From the NCBI GenBank assembly GCA_026874595.1, contig CM049306.1:47618019-47682018 (forward strand): a DNA stretch of 64,000 bases, given 5' to 3'. The notes below the pieces were generated by a model. That model had not been told where the DNA came from. It made no database searches and was given only the letters and a program-made list of their open reading frames with translations. Position numbers and translations under genes: made by a program. Positions 42,401-49,725 of the stretch are shown here, piece by piece. This DNA is from Sipunculus nudus (lineage: Eukaryota > Annelida > Sipuncula > Golfingiida > Sipunculidae). Position 1 is the stretch's first letter. Every line of letters starts with the position of its first letter.

Positions 42401-44437
42401 TCTACCAATTGCACAGCATCATATTACTTTTTGGTGACTGCAGTATAATGTACATGACTTTATACCTGTGATGTATTTCCTGGCAGGGGATAACCAGATG
42501 TGCACATCAGAGGGAAGAGAAGGGTCTGATATTTCCAGTAGGTTCCAACTTGCTACACTAGTGATTATGGCTTGAACAGTGTGTCATCTCATGATACAAT
42601 ACAAAATATAACACATTAAAGATATAAGGTTTAGATTAGAAGCCAATGTTCTTACTTCTTCAGAAAACAATATATAAATCTGTTATCATAAAATATATTT
42701 CCAAAACATAAAAAAAGTTTAAAATTTAATAATAAAGCACTCTAATATTTGCATCTTTTATATCATATTAATATTTTGTCAATTAAGCTGTAAATCACTT
42801 AATTTGTTATTATTTAATATATTGAGGTAATGAATTATCTCCATAGCAATCTGATAAATGTATATTAATTTTTTTTGCTTCAGGGGTCCCTCTGCTTGGT
42901 ACACAGTGCCCACCAGCTGAGAGTGCTAGTGTCCAGCAAATGCAGTACATCTCACCTCCAGATGACAAACATCCAGAACCAGGTATTGAAATATTATCCA
43001 TGCATGTCCTTGTATCTTATTTTGTCCAGATATATATTTCCTTGGCATTAGTGGCAGATATGTTCAATGGCCACCTAGAGGACTGTCCCTGTCCTCCCAG
43101 CCTCAGGTAAATCCAGCTAATGTCCTCCCAGCCTCAGGTAATTCCAGCTAATGTCCTCCCAGCCTCAGGTAATTCAAGCTAATGTCCTCCTAGCCTCAGG
43201 TAATTCCAGTTAATCTCCTCCCAGCCTCAGGTAATTCCAGCTAATGTCCTTCCAGCCTCAGGTAAATCCAGCTAATGTCCTCCCCGCCTCAGTTAATTCC
43301 AGTAAATGTCCTCCCAGCCTCAGGTAAATCCAGCTAATGTTCTCCCAGCCTCAGGTAAATCCAGCTAATGTCCTCCCAGCCTCAGGTAAATCCAGCTAAT
43401 GTCCTCCCAGCCTCAGGTAATTCCAGCTTATGTCCTCCCAGCCTCAGCTCATGTCCTCCCAGCCTCAGGTTATTCCAGCTAATGTCCTCCCAGTCTCAGG
43501 TAATACCAGCTAATGTCCTCCCAGCCTCAGGTAATTCCAGCTAATGTCCTCCCAGCCTCAGGTAATTCCAGCTAATGTCCTCCCAGCCTCAGGTAATTCC
43601 AGCTAATGTCCTCCCAGCCTCAGGTAATTCCAGCTAATGTCCTCCCTGCCTCAGGTAATTCCAGCTAATGTCCTCCCAGCCTCAGGTAATTCCAGCTAAT
43701 GTCCTCCCAGCCTCACGTAATTCCAGCTAATGTCCTCCCTGCCTCAGGTAATTCCAGCTAATGTCCTCCCAGCCTCAGGTAATTCCAGCTAATGTCCTCC
43801 CAGCCTCAGCTAATGTCCTCCTAGCCTCATGTAATTCCAGCTAATGTTCTCCCAGCCTCAGGTAATTCCAGCTAATGTTCTCCTAGCCTCAGGTAAATCC
43901 AGCTATTGTCCACCTAGTCTAAGGTTACCCAGGAGCACTAGCTGTGGTCCTAATAGTCTCAGGTAACACCAGATCCAGCTTAAGCCATTGTTCTCACATC
44001 CTTTTATATCATTTTTAAGGTCCTTTCAGGATTTTCAAAAGACAATTTTCAAGTATTTTGTTTTGGCATTTACCACTCCTTCAGCCATCTCACCTCCCAT
44101 AATTTCCCTTTTTTATTGTCCATTTTCATACACGTCTTCAATAATTTGCTTTGTAGATTTTTTGGTTTGCTATGTTGACAGTTTGGTTTATTATTGACAG
44201 TTTGGTTTATTGTTGACAGCTTGTTTTTTGTTGAAAGTTTTATTTGCTTTATTGACAGTTTTGTTTGCTTGGTTGACAGTTTGGAGACCAGGACCTCATG
44301 ATCAGCCATGTCCAGTGACCCATCCAGATGCTGTGTCACATTTTAGCAGCAGGACAGCAGGCTCTGACTGGCTCAGAACAATCACAGCCACAAACAGCAT
44401 GCCACTCAGTGATACCAGCAGCCAAGCCCACTGCTGA
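14455..44437 (+). CDS. Gene B: IL-17-receptor-like type I membrane protein lacking a SEFIR domain
   Basis: Fourteen exons (14455-14565, 16024-16060, 19812-19937, 21075-21193, 21896-22025, 22640-22824, 27237-27290, 27751-27874, 28834-29058, 29963-29998, 30897-30938, 42487-42537, 42884-42982, 44280-44437) join in phase to 1,497 bp, 498 residues plus stop. Residues 1-24 are a signal peptide (MKFLQKSMIVMVAVGSLLLQ, then GLSA). Residues 25-342 are the ectodomain. DCTVK near 34, the FQLTVLQINNRHLCLEYNL stretch in exon 4, the LTVDFSTAP stretch in exon 6 and NVAPGTYKVKVQPVDDN over exons 7-8 resemble the two fibronectin-like domains of vertebrate IL-17RA/RD. N-glycosylation sequons NLS, NWT and NFT are seen. 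Residues 343-364 are hydrophobic (ILYIAVGMSGG onward), followed by LARRK. The 134-residue tail shows no SEFIR motif. Likely role: cytokine receptor or decoy/co-receptor at the cell surface (inference). Confidence 0.8.
16024..16060 (+). CDS. Gene B exon 2
   Basis: 37 bp between TTCTTCAG and GTAAGT. It reads DNLPCTITVNFH, phase 0 to 1. Confidence 0.75.
16141..16186. repeat. (TA)n microsatellite
   Basis: About 45 bp of TA in gene B intron 2. Confidence 0.95.
16442..17037 (+). mobile_element. MITE-like repeat, AGCTCAGCTGA family, diverged copy
   Basis: It starts like the copy at 23372 (AG-C-CAG-TGAC, then GAGCTATAGC) and ends with the same block TGTCATGACCCATGGGTCACT. It lies in gene B intron 2 and has no coding frame. 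Confidence 0.55.
18063..19566. mobile_element. Non-autonomous TIR element with 8 internal ~178-bp repeats
   Basis: The ends ATGCCCCCGCC (18063-18073) and GGCGGGGGCAT (19556-19566) are perfect 11-bp inverted repeats. The interior is eight diverged copies of a unit containing GCAATGCCTGCAGATATTGG, near 18158, 18334, 18509, 18690, 18870, 19033, 19216 and 19396. No long frame crosses the units. It lies in gene B intron 2. Confidence 0.7.
19812..19937 (+). CDS. Gene B exon 3
   Basis: 126 bp between ATAACAG and GTAAGG, phase 1-1. It contains DCQAPP, a RNLS sequon and the VYIQATWKPPND strand, typical of the first IL-17R fibronectin-like domain. Confidence 0.85.
21075..21193 (+). CDS. Gene B exon 4
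   Basis: 119 bp between CACACAG and GTGAGA, phase 1 to 0. The AFQLTVLQINNRHLCLEY stretch is the closest match seen to vertebrate IL-17RA domain 1. It has an NWT sequon. Confidence 0.88.
21896..22025 (+). CDS. Gene B exon 5
   Basis: 130 bp between TTTACAG and GTAAGT, phase 0 to 1. It reads from IEFGTKCW to GFIYPR, a linker between the two extracellular domains. Confidence 0.85.
22256..22562. repeat. ATATT/TTATA low-complexity tract
   Basis: About 300 bp built of 5-6-bp ATATT-like units in gene B intron 5, ending 77 bp before exon 6. Open frames here (Tyr/Ile-rich) are artefacts. Confidence 0.95.
22640..22824 (+). CDS. Gene B exon 6
   Basis: 185 bp between TTTGTAG and GTAATT, phase 1 to 0. 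It contains PPSDWST, the LTVDFSTAP strand and an NFTEY sequon block, as in the second IL-17R extracellular domain. Confidence 0.88.
22956..26519 (+). mobile_element. TIR element, GCGAACCTGTG family, copy 2 (with nested element)
   Basis: The ends GCGAACCTGTG (22956-22966) and CACAGGTTCGC (26509-26519) are perfect inverted repeats. It fills most of gene B intron 6, has no coding capacity, and carries a second TIR element at 23372-24599 inside it. The GGTGGCGCCAC-bearing repeats at 26090-26360 match copy 1. Some outer homology (ATTAGGCCTGTAGGCCTTG) continues past the right end only. Confidence 0.55.
23372..24599 (+). mobile_element. Nested MITE-like element, AGCTCAGCTGA family
   Basis: It starts TTTTTAGCTCAGCTGAC and ends GTCAGCTGAGCGTCATGACC then CATGGGTCACTTG. 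The inverted core AGCTCAGCTGAC / GTCAGCTGAGC is near the two ends. Inside are three diverged ~330-bp units, each with CTGTTACCCATATC, then TCATGATTTTTGGCAT, then CTGCAGACTGGTGG. Confidence 0.6.
27237..27290 (+). CDS. Gene B exon 7
   Basis: 54 bp between TTCCAG and GTAAGT, phase 0-0. FRNVAPGTYKVK is the NV.PG.Y strand typical of IL-17 receptors. Confidence 0.85.
27357..27432. repeat. (CT)n(AT)n microsatellite
   Basis: Compound dinucleotide run 67 bp after the exon 7 donor of gene B. Confidence 0.95.
27751..27874 (+). CDS. Gene B exon 8 (Cys-rich juxtamembrane)
   Basis: 124 bp between TTTTAG and GTAATC, phase 0 to 1. It starts VQPVDDN and holds six cysteines in a short CNCKC...C...C...C pattern. 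Confidence 0.85.
28834..29058 (+). CDS. Gene B exon 9 (transmembrane segment)
   Basis: 225 bp, phase 1-1. A Ser/Thr-rich stalk with a doubled ETTSFS motif is followed by a 22-residue hydrophobic span (residues 343-364), then a basic stop-transfer LARRK. Confidence 0.85.
29963..29998 (+). CDS. Gene B exon 10 (36 bp, phase 1-1)
   Basis: Between TACACAG and GTAAGT. It reads GSCQYRSAAHSA. Confidence 0.6.
30003..30660 (+). repeat. Degenerate ~40-bp repeat tract (left part)
   Basis: Repeated CATTGTTACAGTAAA followed by TGTATCATATTTAGTTGAGA-like blocks, in gene B intron 10. The same units continue at 39840-40110 beyond the Gypsy element. Confidence 0.7.
30897..30938 (+). CDS. Gene B exon 11 (42 bp, phase 1-1)
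   Basis: Between TTTCAG and GTGAGT. It reads GDAVLLEESPSFSR and matches gene A exon 682-723 in size, phase and core. The Gypsy LTR starts 19 bases after it. Confidence 0.7.
30958..32142 (-). repeat. Gypsy 3' LTR
   Basis: Ends TGTGACCG...CGGTCACA. It matches 38635-39819 at a constant offset of 7,677 with no difference noticed. A minus-strand AATAAA lies at 31006-31011, about 50 bases from the LTR end. Confidence 0.96.
32143..32160 (-). promoter_or_regulatory. Polypurine tract
   Basis: On the minus strand an A-run then GTCGGGGTGGG abuts the 3' LTR, the expected place and make-up of the plus-strand primer. Confidence 0.75.
32253..37115 (-). CDS. pol: Gypsy Gag C-terminus + Pol polyprotein (1,620 codons open)
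   Basis: One unbroken frame. Residue numbers count from the first Met of the open frame; true homology starts about residue 38. Zinc knuckle CHRCHKLGHFARNC at 228-241. Aspartic protease DTGS at 306-309. RT about 560-830 with YLDD at 736-739. RNase H with D899, E943 and D969. Integrase with an HHCC finger (H1168/H1171/H1173 region, C1203, C1206) and a D1233-D1292-35-E1328 core. A C-terminal domain follows about 1440-1505. Gag and Pol share one frame. All catalytic motifs look intact, so the enzyme part could be functional. Confidence 0.96.
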   Translation of the reverse strand: MLPEMRSSSLQKLSVMIQQRYLIYLVRLLVIDILATSMDKFYNRQQQEGETIREFSHGLMSLLENACKKDETCVANKDRVLRGRFAEKVLDSRLRRDLVRYNSEKADLTFRQLRAKAIEWSEEEVTSQPRGQAHVTEVTSQPRGAAKVDTVDLSRGQDEGMEKTLCRVLDALDQQARVQTQLLEQQQKLFQMVLDSKSSAPPQRRDEGFARRQPQRDYRRINMREVECHRCHKLGHFARNCSEKLTVNESSGPPTDSPRQADSSSTSTNVFTEGGGVGTDIIDKAVGSRPVVTARIAGVPVKCLIDTGSQVTTLSEEVFQQSIRSQSGKPMEVGQWLTLRAANGLEVPYTGLVIARVEVGNNTVEEAGILIVKSTPETKEKLQQVPGVLGTNVLSHLPGFDCLKLDEITTAPPRSGFVKLASCSEILVPSRCKCILPVRGPTTWQGDAMVEPLKGVSTLVQPTLMNFSTGISEIQAVNLSDREIRLKPNTRLGVISAAMEIIPTTEPLRIEQVDEEIQVSGRLKKDHAGDLPKVDLSDFRGTDEERQKLEALLMKHSKVFLREGEQLPCTDSIQHRIKLEDDEPVQQTYRCIPPQLWSEVKEHLKDLERRGIIRESQSDFASPIVLVRKKTGDLRICVDYRRLNKKVRRDAFPLPRVEECLEAMSGATLFSTLDLASAYSQIPVAEEDIHKTAFITPMGLWEHLRMPFGLSNSPATWQRLMSRVFREDILEILLVYLDDIIVFSSRFDQHLERLDLVLTRLAAHGLKLKGEKCHFCKESVTFLGHIVTKDGVRPDPEKISVVSEWPVPETLRGLRSFLGFAAYYSRFVPGFSRLAKPLHTLVAQVINRRKQTKRVKESSLSDVWTSEHNQAFVKLKDALTSDLLLGYPDFSSEFVLETDASFAGLGAVLSQVQEGKKRVIAYASRSLRGSEKNASNYSSKKLELLALKWAVCDRFREYLQGSSFTVVTDNNPLTYLMSKSKLPALEQRWASALAGFSFKIKYRPGTHNSNADGLSRQESRPWEINEPSKDQEVETTSALASLLQNTNVPLELQKGVWEERGFQEPKQVQLDELQATPLPSLSMEGLVDLQRRDPVIGCFLDYWEKGEKPTGIVRRREPKDVQMYFRQWDRIAFKDGVLVRKVIDPVMGQVFQICTPNVVKQEVLKSLHDGHGHQGTERTETLVRSQYYWPGMSRDVQEWVQNCNRCVLAKHQAVRPPMGSLLASRPLEVVAMDFTLLERSSDGLENVLVLTDVFTKWAVAIPTRDQTAVTVARVLVNEWFQRFGPPLRLHSDQGRNFESAVVRELCKLYGVERSHSTPYHPQGNAQCERYNRTLHHLLRTLPSDEKKHWPRHLQDVTWMYNTTQHASTGYSPFFLLYGRIPHLPVDMWTGSIPQEQGPVTSDNWVKIHQRNLMRTYKHVQQKLEQSAEKRKQIFDRKAKEVPLDVGSLVYVRQRTLGRNKIQDCYNPKPYKIVDLAEGRDIYKIEPADGFGQSKWMNRTQLRECPKIRETPCHLPHFEPVQLLDEEAEDDGEDFYVVKYGSEPKVNQGMRGDDRACVTREETLPSSSFIDRDRRRTAGQNRNIHREPRSAWELTKNPASSQDIYVLTTSDFDFCRKETFV
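36997..37290 (-). pseudogene. gag: Gypsy gag, N-terminal part, frame-broken
   Basis: The start at MGEEEK (37290) is preferred over an upstream hydrophobic ATG. RFNGDRDSFDDWE and EAFGDRHSS are typical of the capsid N-terminal half of Gypsy/retroviral-like Gag. The frame stops at 36997-36999, and the rest of Gag (from DKFYNRQQQEGE) continues one frame over. Homology therefore crosses a +1 frame change near 37005-37015. Because it lies inside capsid and not at a gag/pol border, a disabling one-base indel or a sequence error is likelier than programmed frameshifting. Confidence 0.8.
37291..38610 (-). other. Gypsy 5' leader, no open frame
   Basis: About 1.3 kb between the primer site and the gag start. 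No conserved frame was recognised; some short CATCAA/CAGTCTG-like iterations. Confidence 0.6.
38611..38629 (-). promoter_or_regulatory. Primer-binding site, tRNA-Leu
   Basis: The + strand here reads AATCCCACCGCTGCCCCCA, the 3' end of an animal tRNA-Leu plus CCA with one mismatch. It lies 5 bases inside the 5' LTR. tRNA-Leu priming is known in several Gypsy lineages. Confidence 0.85.
38635..39819 (-). repeat. Gypsy 5' LTR
   Basis: Same 1,185 bp as the other LTR, with the same TG...CA ends. It is at the 5' end of the element because the element reads on the minus strand. Confidence 0.96.
39840..40545 (+). repeat. Degenerate ~40-bp repeat tract (right part)
   Basis: Units of the type GGTGGAGACATTGTTACA then AAAGTGTATCAGATTT continue the tract seen at 30003-30660. 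40140-40450 is an unlike insert (GATGGCCCCCAGGCACTG region). Confidence 0.6.
41190..42350 (+). repeat. GGTCAGTCAGG-type degenerate minisatellite
   Basis: About 1.15 kb of imperfect ~27-30-bp units: TGGTCAGTCA, then GGAAAGAGAATGGTCAGTGG-like. It lies in gene B intron 11, ending about 140 bp before exon 12. Confidence 0.85.
42487..42537 (+). CDS. Gene B exon 12 (51 bp, phase 1-1)
   Basis: Between CTGGCAG and GTAGGT. It reads GDNQMCTSEGREGSDIS. No gene A homologue was seen. Confidence 0.6.
42884..42982 (+). CDS. Gene B exon 13
   Basis: 99 bp between TTCAG and GTATTG, phase 1-1. It starts VPLLGT and contains one SASVQQMQYISPP unit. It is the single-unit counterpart of the repeat exon of gene A. 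Confidence 0.8.
43091..43910 (+). repeat. 31-bp minisatellite, ~26 copies
   Basis: The unit reads GTCCTCCCAGCCTCAGGTAA then TTCCAGCTAAT, with few differences between copies. It lies in the last intron of gene B. Each unit holds CAG|GTAAT, close to a splice donor. Confidence 0.95.
44280..44437 (+). CDS. Gene B terminal coding exon
   Basis: Acceptor TTGACAG; phase 1; TGA at 44435-44437. The HPDAVSHFS, LRT and NSMPLS blocks and the final HC are shared with gene A. Confidence 0.85.
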
Positions 44438-45448
44438 GTCACCTTAACCAGAGGCAGGTTTTTAAGAACTGTCTCAGAACTGTTGAATATTCATGATCAG
44501 GCGACAGTTTAACCATTGGCTTAGTGAAGAGCATATATTGACCTCTGTCAATTGTAGGCAATAGTGTTCTATAATGTCAAGTGTGTCACACAGTTTGGGC
44601 GTGCAACAGCAATTTATGCACTGTGCATTGTTTTTCAGAGACATCATGTGAGTGGGTAATGCTCACAGGATTGCTATCTTCAGGAAGATGAATGATGGTC
44701 AGCATCAACTCAGGCCACAAACTTGGCAGGCACAATATGCCAGTCTACCATTTGATGCAGGTAGATCAGAGGGGGCGGCAACTTTCTTTGAGGACCACAT
44801 GGAACACCCCATAAGGTGTCCATATTGGGACTACATTCAACATTAAACTAAAATAACTAACTAACATGGTTATATCCAATAAAAGGGTTCCAAGGAAAAC
44901 ATTGTCAGGAAAAATATATATGCTAATATATCTATATTGACAGACTTTAAAATTATATTCCATCCCTTGCTGGTGGCTATTCCCATGTATGGATTAAACT
45001 TGAATCTCATTAGGCATATAGTCACATTAAGCATATTATTCTACAGGACAGTGTCTAAGACTAAGTAGCATCACTTTGTAAGAACGTTTTCAATGAATAA
45101 TCCTAACTGGAATGTACAAAGCATGTGGAATACAGGTTCCCCTCATTAGAGGTTTCCTTGTATGTTAAAAACAAAATCAAAACATTACAGGTACAGGTGT
45201 ATGTGCATTTAATTACATACATGTATATATATATATATATTGATGCCAGCTAGTCCTTTCATCTATACATATTTTATATCCTGATACTTGTATATAGGTG
45301 TCATCACATATATATTGATCAGGGAAATATATACTGCTGCCTTTGCTTAGATTTATTCAGAATTTGTAAGAACATTTAGCTTATTGCAGGTTAATTAGCT
45401 TATTATATATTTTATGTATTTAACAAAGTGTTAATGTTTCTATATTTG

Positions 45449-45454
45449 AATAAA
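45449..45454 (+). terminator. Candidate poly(A) signal of gene B
   Basis: AATAAA about 1 kb after the stop codon. It is followed by sequence of different character from about 45480. An earlier AATAAA near 44878 is an alternative. Confidence 0.35.
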
Positions 45455-45479
45455 GAAATGTTTATGAAGTTTCTTTTCA

Positions 45480-46125
45480 TTCATTCCTACATGACTTTTT
45501 TCATCAGTGATCCGTAGGGGTCATAATAATGCCTTTCCGCCTGTCTCAGACAGGCAAACACGTGCACGCAAAGGAGGTGAACACCTGCATGTTTTCCACA
45601 TCAGTAGCTGATAAGTAGTACCAAACATGACACAAAAACGAAATATTTCAGGTATTTGGAGAACTTTTGAGGACTTTTCAGGATGCAGAGGTCCAGGATT
45701 CTAGGCTTTATTGTTACGATTTATGTCCTGTTAACGGATGGCCGTACGGACGATCAGTGCATTAGTTTTTCAAATATCAGGGCTATGGTATCAATTTTTT
45801 TTATTATTCTGGGGATATTTAATCTTCCCGAATCCCGACTGCTGTTGGTCACTACAAGTGATAAATGTGCAAGACATTTTCTACTCTAGGGAAACAAAAA
45901 GCCAAAGAATTATCAGTGATCAAGCGATACAGCTTTAACTCAATCAAGTCTTATTTGGCGCCGATATGAAATGCTATATCAGTTTTAACCAGTTCAGTGA
46001 AGTTTACAAATTCATCCCTTAGACATTCTTCTAAGTCTTCCGGATAAGATTTGACAAAATATTATGATCATCAGATAAATGATCCAGGTGTTAACGCCCG
46101 AAAATTATGCATGGATTCCAATAAC
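45480..46125. other. Intergenic, nothing recognised
   Basis: CpG-containing unique-looking sequence with short open frames only. Confidence 0.35.
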
Positions 46126-46174
46126 ATGATTCACGTGTTGATATACGTCGTCTGGTGTTTTCCAAGAGCAGATG
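46126..46174 (+). CDS. Possible first coding exon of an unidentified secreted/membrane protein
   Basis: The ATG opens MIHVLIYVVWCFPRAD, a short signal-like sequence, followed at once by a strong donor GTAAGT (phase 1). No downstream exon could be tied to it, so this is a weak candidate. Confidence 0.2.
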
Positions 46175-49100
46175 GTAAGTCACAAATAGTGACAAAAAAA
46201 ATAATTGGTTTTTAAACTATCGAGAATGCGCTTGTGATTCTGCGAGGAGATCAATGGTATGGAACCAACGAAATCGTCAAACGGTGATAATAATCACATT
46301 CTGTCAGATTCTTCGCTTTCTTCCCTATGTCTGAAAAGGTGGGCCGAATTGCTTGAATATATCCATACAAGGATTCATAGAGTTCACAGGTTATGTTCTA
46401 GTCTTGATCATGAGATTGCAAAGAAGTCATCTCATTGTGGTTATCTGAAAGCGTTGTAATACTTTTATCTCACAACATGACGGAGACTCCTGTTTCCAAC
46501 TTCCTTATTAGTCCTTAGGCGCGGGGCCTCTTAATGCGCGGGGCCCGTAGCATTTGCTTCGTTTGCTACTATGTTAACCGCGGGCTCTGAGTGTTACTTT
46601 TGAAACATGCAGTTCGTTTTGCATGCAAGTGTGCATGCTGGATGGCATGTAAGATGGCAGAATCAGGTTTACACTGAGCGAAGTGTGACTGAAAATTTGG
46701 ATATGATGGTAGGATGCATCTTTAGTGGAAAGGCAAATGTTTCTACGGAAAAGAAAACCTGTATTAATGCCATTCCGTTGGAAAAAGGAAAATTTCAAAG
46801 TATTACGATCCCTGATCAGTATTTGTATTTGACCTCAGTAAGATAGACAGTGAAGCCAAATATTCATTTAGGGCCAAATAGTAGATAAATATATGGTACC
46901 CCAGTATCAAGGGGACAAAGCACTGGGGTTGGGGGGGGGGGCTTTTGGTCTTTGGTCTAAGTGGCTGATCATGTCTTGTGTGTTAGGCCCAAATATAATA
47001 TAAAATATAAATTGGCTCACCCTTCCCGTCCCTCTCTCCCTTCACTTTACATTTGGCCCCTCCCCCCCCCCCCCCCCCCCCCCAGTTTCAATGCCTATGA
47101 ATGAAAATATTTTTGAGTAGCAGTAATGCAAATTAAACTTGTACTTGACACAGGGAGCACCCTTGTATAAATAAAATAGGGGGGGGGGGGTTCTGTGACA
47201 GTGAGGATACAGATCCCTCCCAACATAAAAAAGATGACAATCTACATTTTTATTATTATCGGGAATGGAGGCCTGCTAAATCACTCTTGTTTAAGTGGTC
47301 TATATTCTTTCTATTTTTGAAGATGGAAGGGAAATGAAGATAATGACTCTTTTAACATTTTAGCAGCACTTTTTCATATTTTTTTTTCAGTTACAGAAAC
47401 AAAAGTTTGCCTCGGGTGCGCAATATTTGAGTAAAAATTGCATTCTTTTTTTTTTAAAGAAAACGCGTCAAAGGCTAATCATAAATTTTAATCACATTCG
47501 TTTCTACCATATAATAAGTTTTGAGACGCAACATTAAAGATATGCTCTTTACACAGCGCTTAACGTACAAACCTACTACCTATATATCTCAGTACAGCTT
47601 CGGAATAAATAGTCATCGGGCACACACGATGTAGCAGCCCTCCCCCCCCCCCCTTTTTTTTTTTAAAGTTCGATTTAGATATTATCGACTATTTATATAT
47701 TATAGAGTTAGGCCAGACCTTACTCAGAACTTGAGAATATTAAGCATACCTGGTCTCAATTAATCCATGTGGCCCACGAGCCGTGACGCTCAGCAGAACC
47801 TGACAAACTACTAAAAGGCTATGTCACATTAATATGTGACAGTGACCTAATTCGGGGTTTGCAAGAACCTGCCTGCATGTTACATTAAACGTCCCAGGTC
47901 TGATGGTTAGGCCTACGATTTGTGTTGCGAAGCATCCAACTAACAGCCGTTCTTTATCATTCTCAACAAGGGAGCATTGGGTTATACATTCAGTCTGTGT
48001 TAAGCTGCAGAGAGGGTGCAGCAATTAAGAACACAGCGATTACAATTTCAGTTGTAGTCAAGCAGTCAGCTTAAATGGTGCCACTCTTGGTCAAATCTTA
48101 ACCAAGGACTCTCTAGATTATAGGTTTGAAACCTTTAGGTTTGAACGGACAATGTGCATCCGCTGTAGCTTAGATTGACTGATAGCAAATGCGCTTTTCA
48201 CATATGGATGGTTATTTTAATTTTACTCTTTAAAAAACCTATTTGTGACAAGCGGCGGAAGGGTATCTTCAATTTTTATCCGTCACTTTCATCTTATCAA
48301 CAACAAGACATCATTGAGTTGATTTACTCTATCGAACTTATTGTCACTTACTGTCACTTTCAGTACATTTGTGGTCTTCATACAAAATGGATATTTTTTC
48401 CCGCTTTTGCAGATCACTGGAACCACAATAATCCATAAATGTAGGCCCCGCTATGCCACATGAACACCAAATTTGATTTTTCATTGGAATAGCTTAAGAT
48501 AATGTGCGCGAAAAGAATTCCAAGTTCGATGCTTGGCTGCTGCCACCAGTCTTGTGTACGAGAAAGCTACCAAAGGAATAACACGTGAATAATCTGAACC
48601 ACTGCCGATTTATGTAATTTTTACATGGGATGGGCGCATCGCAAAAAAAAAAGTACAAGTTTAACCCATAGTAGGTACATTGAGCTATCTTAGATCAATA
48701 GACATGCAAACTTTCAGACCGATAATTTAATCCACTCTTCGGACATGTGAATGGAAGTACAAACCTAAACTTGATTGTGGGTGGCACCACTGGTTTTATA
48801 TACGAGAAAGTTATCGAATATGTATGGACATGCTAACTTTCTTGCCAATACATTAAACAACCCTTGAAATATGCGATTTTCTTTCAAAACAGGCGCACGA
48901 TCGGACGCCACATGCAGAATAAAGGTCATAGGTGAAAGCTAAACCATAGGACTCCGTTAACATGTGACCCTAGAATGGGAAACGGTCCAGTGGCTAAGGT
49001 GGATTTAATCGGGGGCGGAAACTGACTGTTAACATAGAACATGTAATTTATCCGCAAAATCTGATATACAATCATGGCCTTATTTCCCAATGGTAGAGAA

Positions 49101-49510
49101 TTCTAAGGATGACTGACGAAGAAAATGCTCTTCCTTCCAAAAAATCGACTGGACACCGACCTTACTGGAATCAAGGTCAGGTTTTCCTTGACGTCGGATT
49201 CTCAGAATGGTGAGGCCGATGTTTTCTCATCCCGACAATTTACTAAACGAAGATCTTACTGGAATAAAGCCCAAGCTTCCTTAGACATGGGATTCTATAA
49301 ACGGTGACGCACATGCTTTTGTTCCAAAATCTCCAAACTGTTCCTAGGATTCTCAGAAAATGAAACCCATGCTTCCCCCCCCCCCCCCCTCCCAATTAAT
49401 ATCACTATTACGGGTCAGGTTTCCGCTGACAAACGGTGAAGCACATCTAGCCATGTATGTTGGATTCTGTCCCTGGAGATTCCTTAAAGGTTAGTAAAAT
49501 TCTCAACTCA
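46175..49510. other. Repeat-rich intergenic region
   Basis: It holds GC-rich GCGCGGGGCC direct copies near 46518 and 46537, long poly-C/poly-G runs (about 46930, 47059, 47180, 47642, 49377), decayed inverted copies of the GGTGGCGCCACC repeat unit at 48540-48850, and diverged ~110-bp repeats at 49120-49460 (TTACTGGAAT-AA, then CTTCCTT/TTTTCCTT, then GGTGA). Open frames of 60-90 codons have no recognised homology. Confidence 0.35.
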
Positions 49511-49725
49511 GGGACTTACATTGCACATAGCTGTAGCTTTAGACCGTACCACACGATCATCGTCAGCAGATTGGCATACTTGACGACGACTAAGGTGTTG
49601 TCACGTGACCACAGGGATCGTGTGACAACAAGTGGTTGTAAACCTAGGCGAGTTCCAGATGTGACAAACCTGACGATGATCGTGGGATACGGTCGACAGC
49701 TACAGCTACGTAAAATGCAAGTCCC
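49511..49725. mobile_element. 215-bp foldback (long imperfect palindrome)
   Basis: The left arm GGGACTTACATTGCACATAG and the right arm ending ATGCAAGTCCC are inverted copies over about 100 bp each, including CACGATCATCGTCAG / CTGACGATGATCGTG and GTTGTCACGTGACCACAGGG with its partner. It looks like a foldback MITE; no clear target duplication was seen. Confidence 0.75.

Noticed and set aside
42810-43001. Minus-strand 63-codon frame over gene B exon 13
   Set aside because: Shadow of the exon, as is the similar minus frame at 2165-2377 in gene A; their likeness only reflects exon paralogy.
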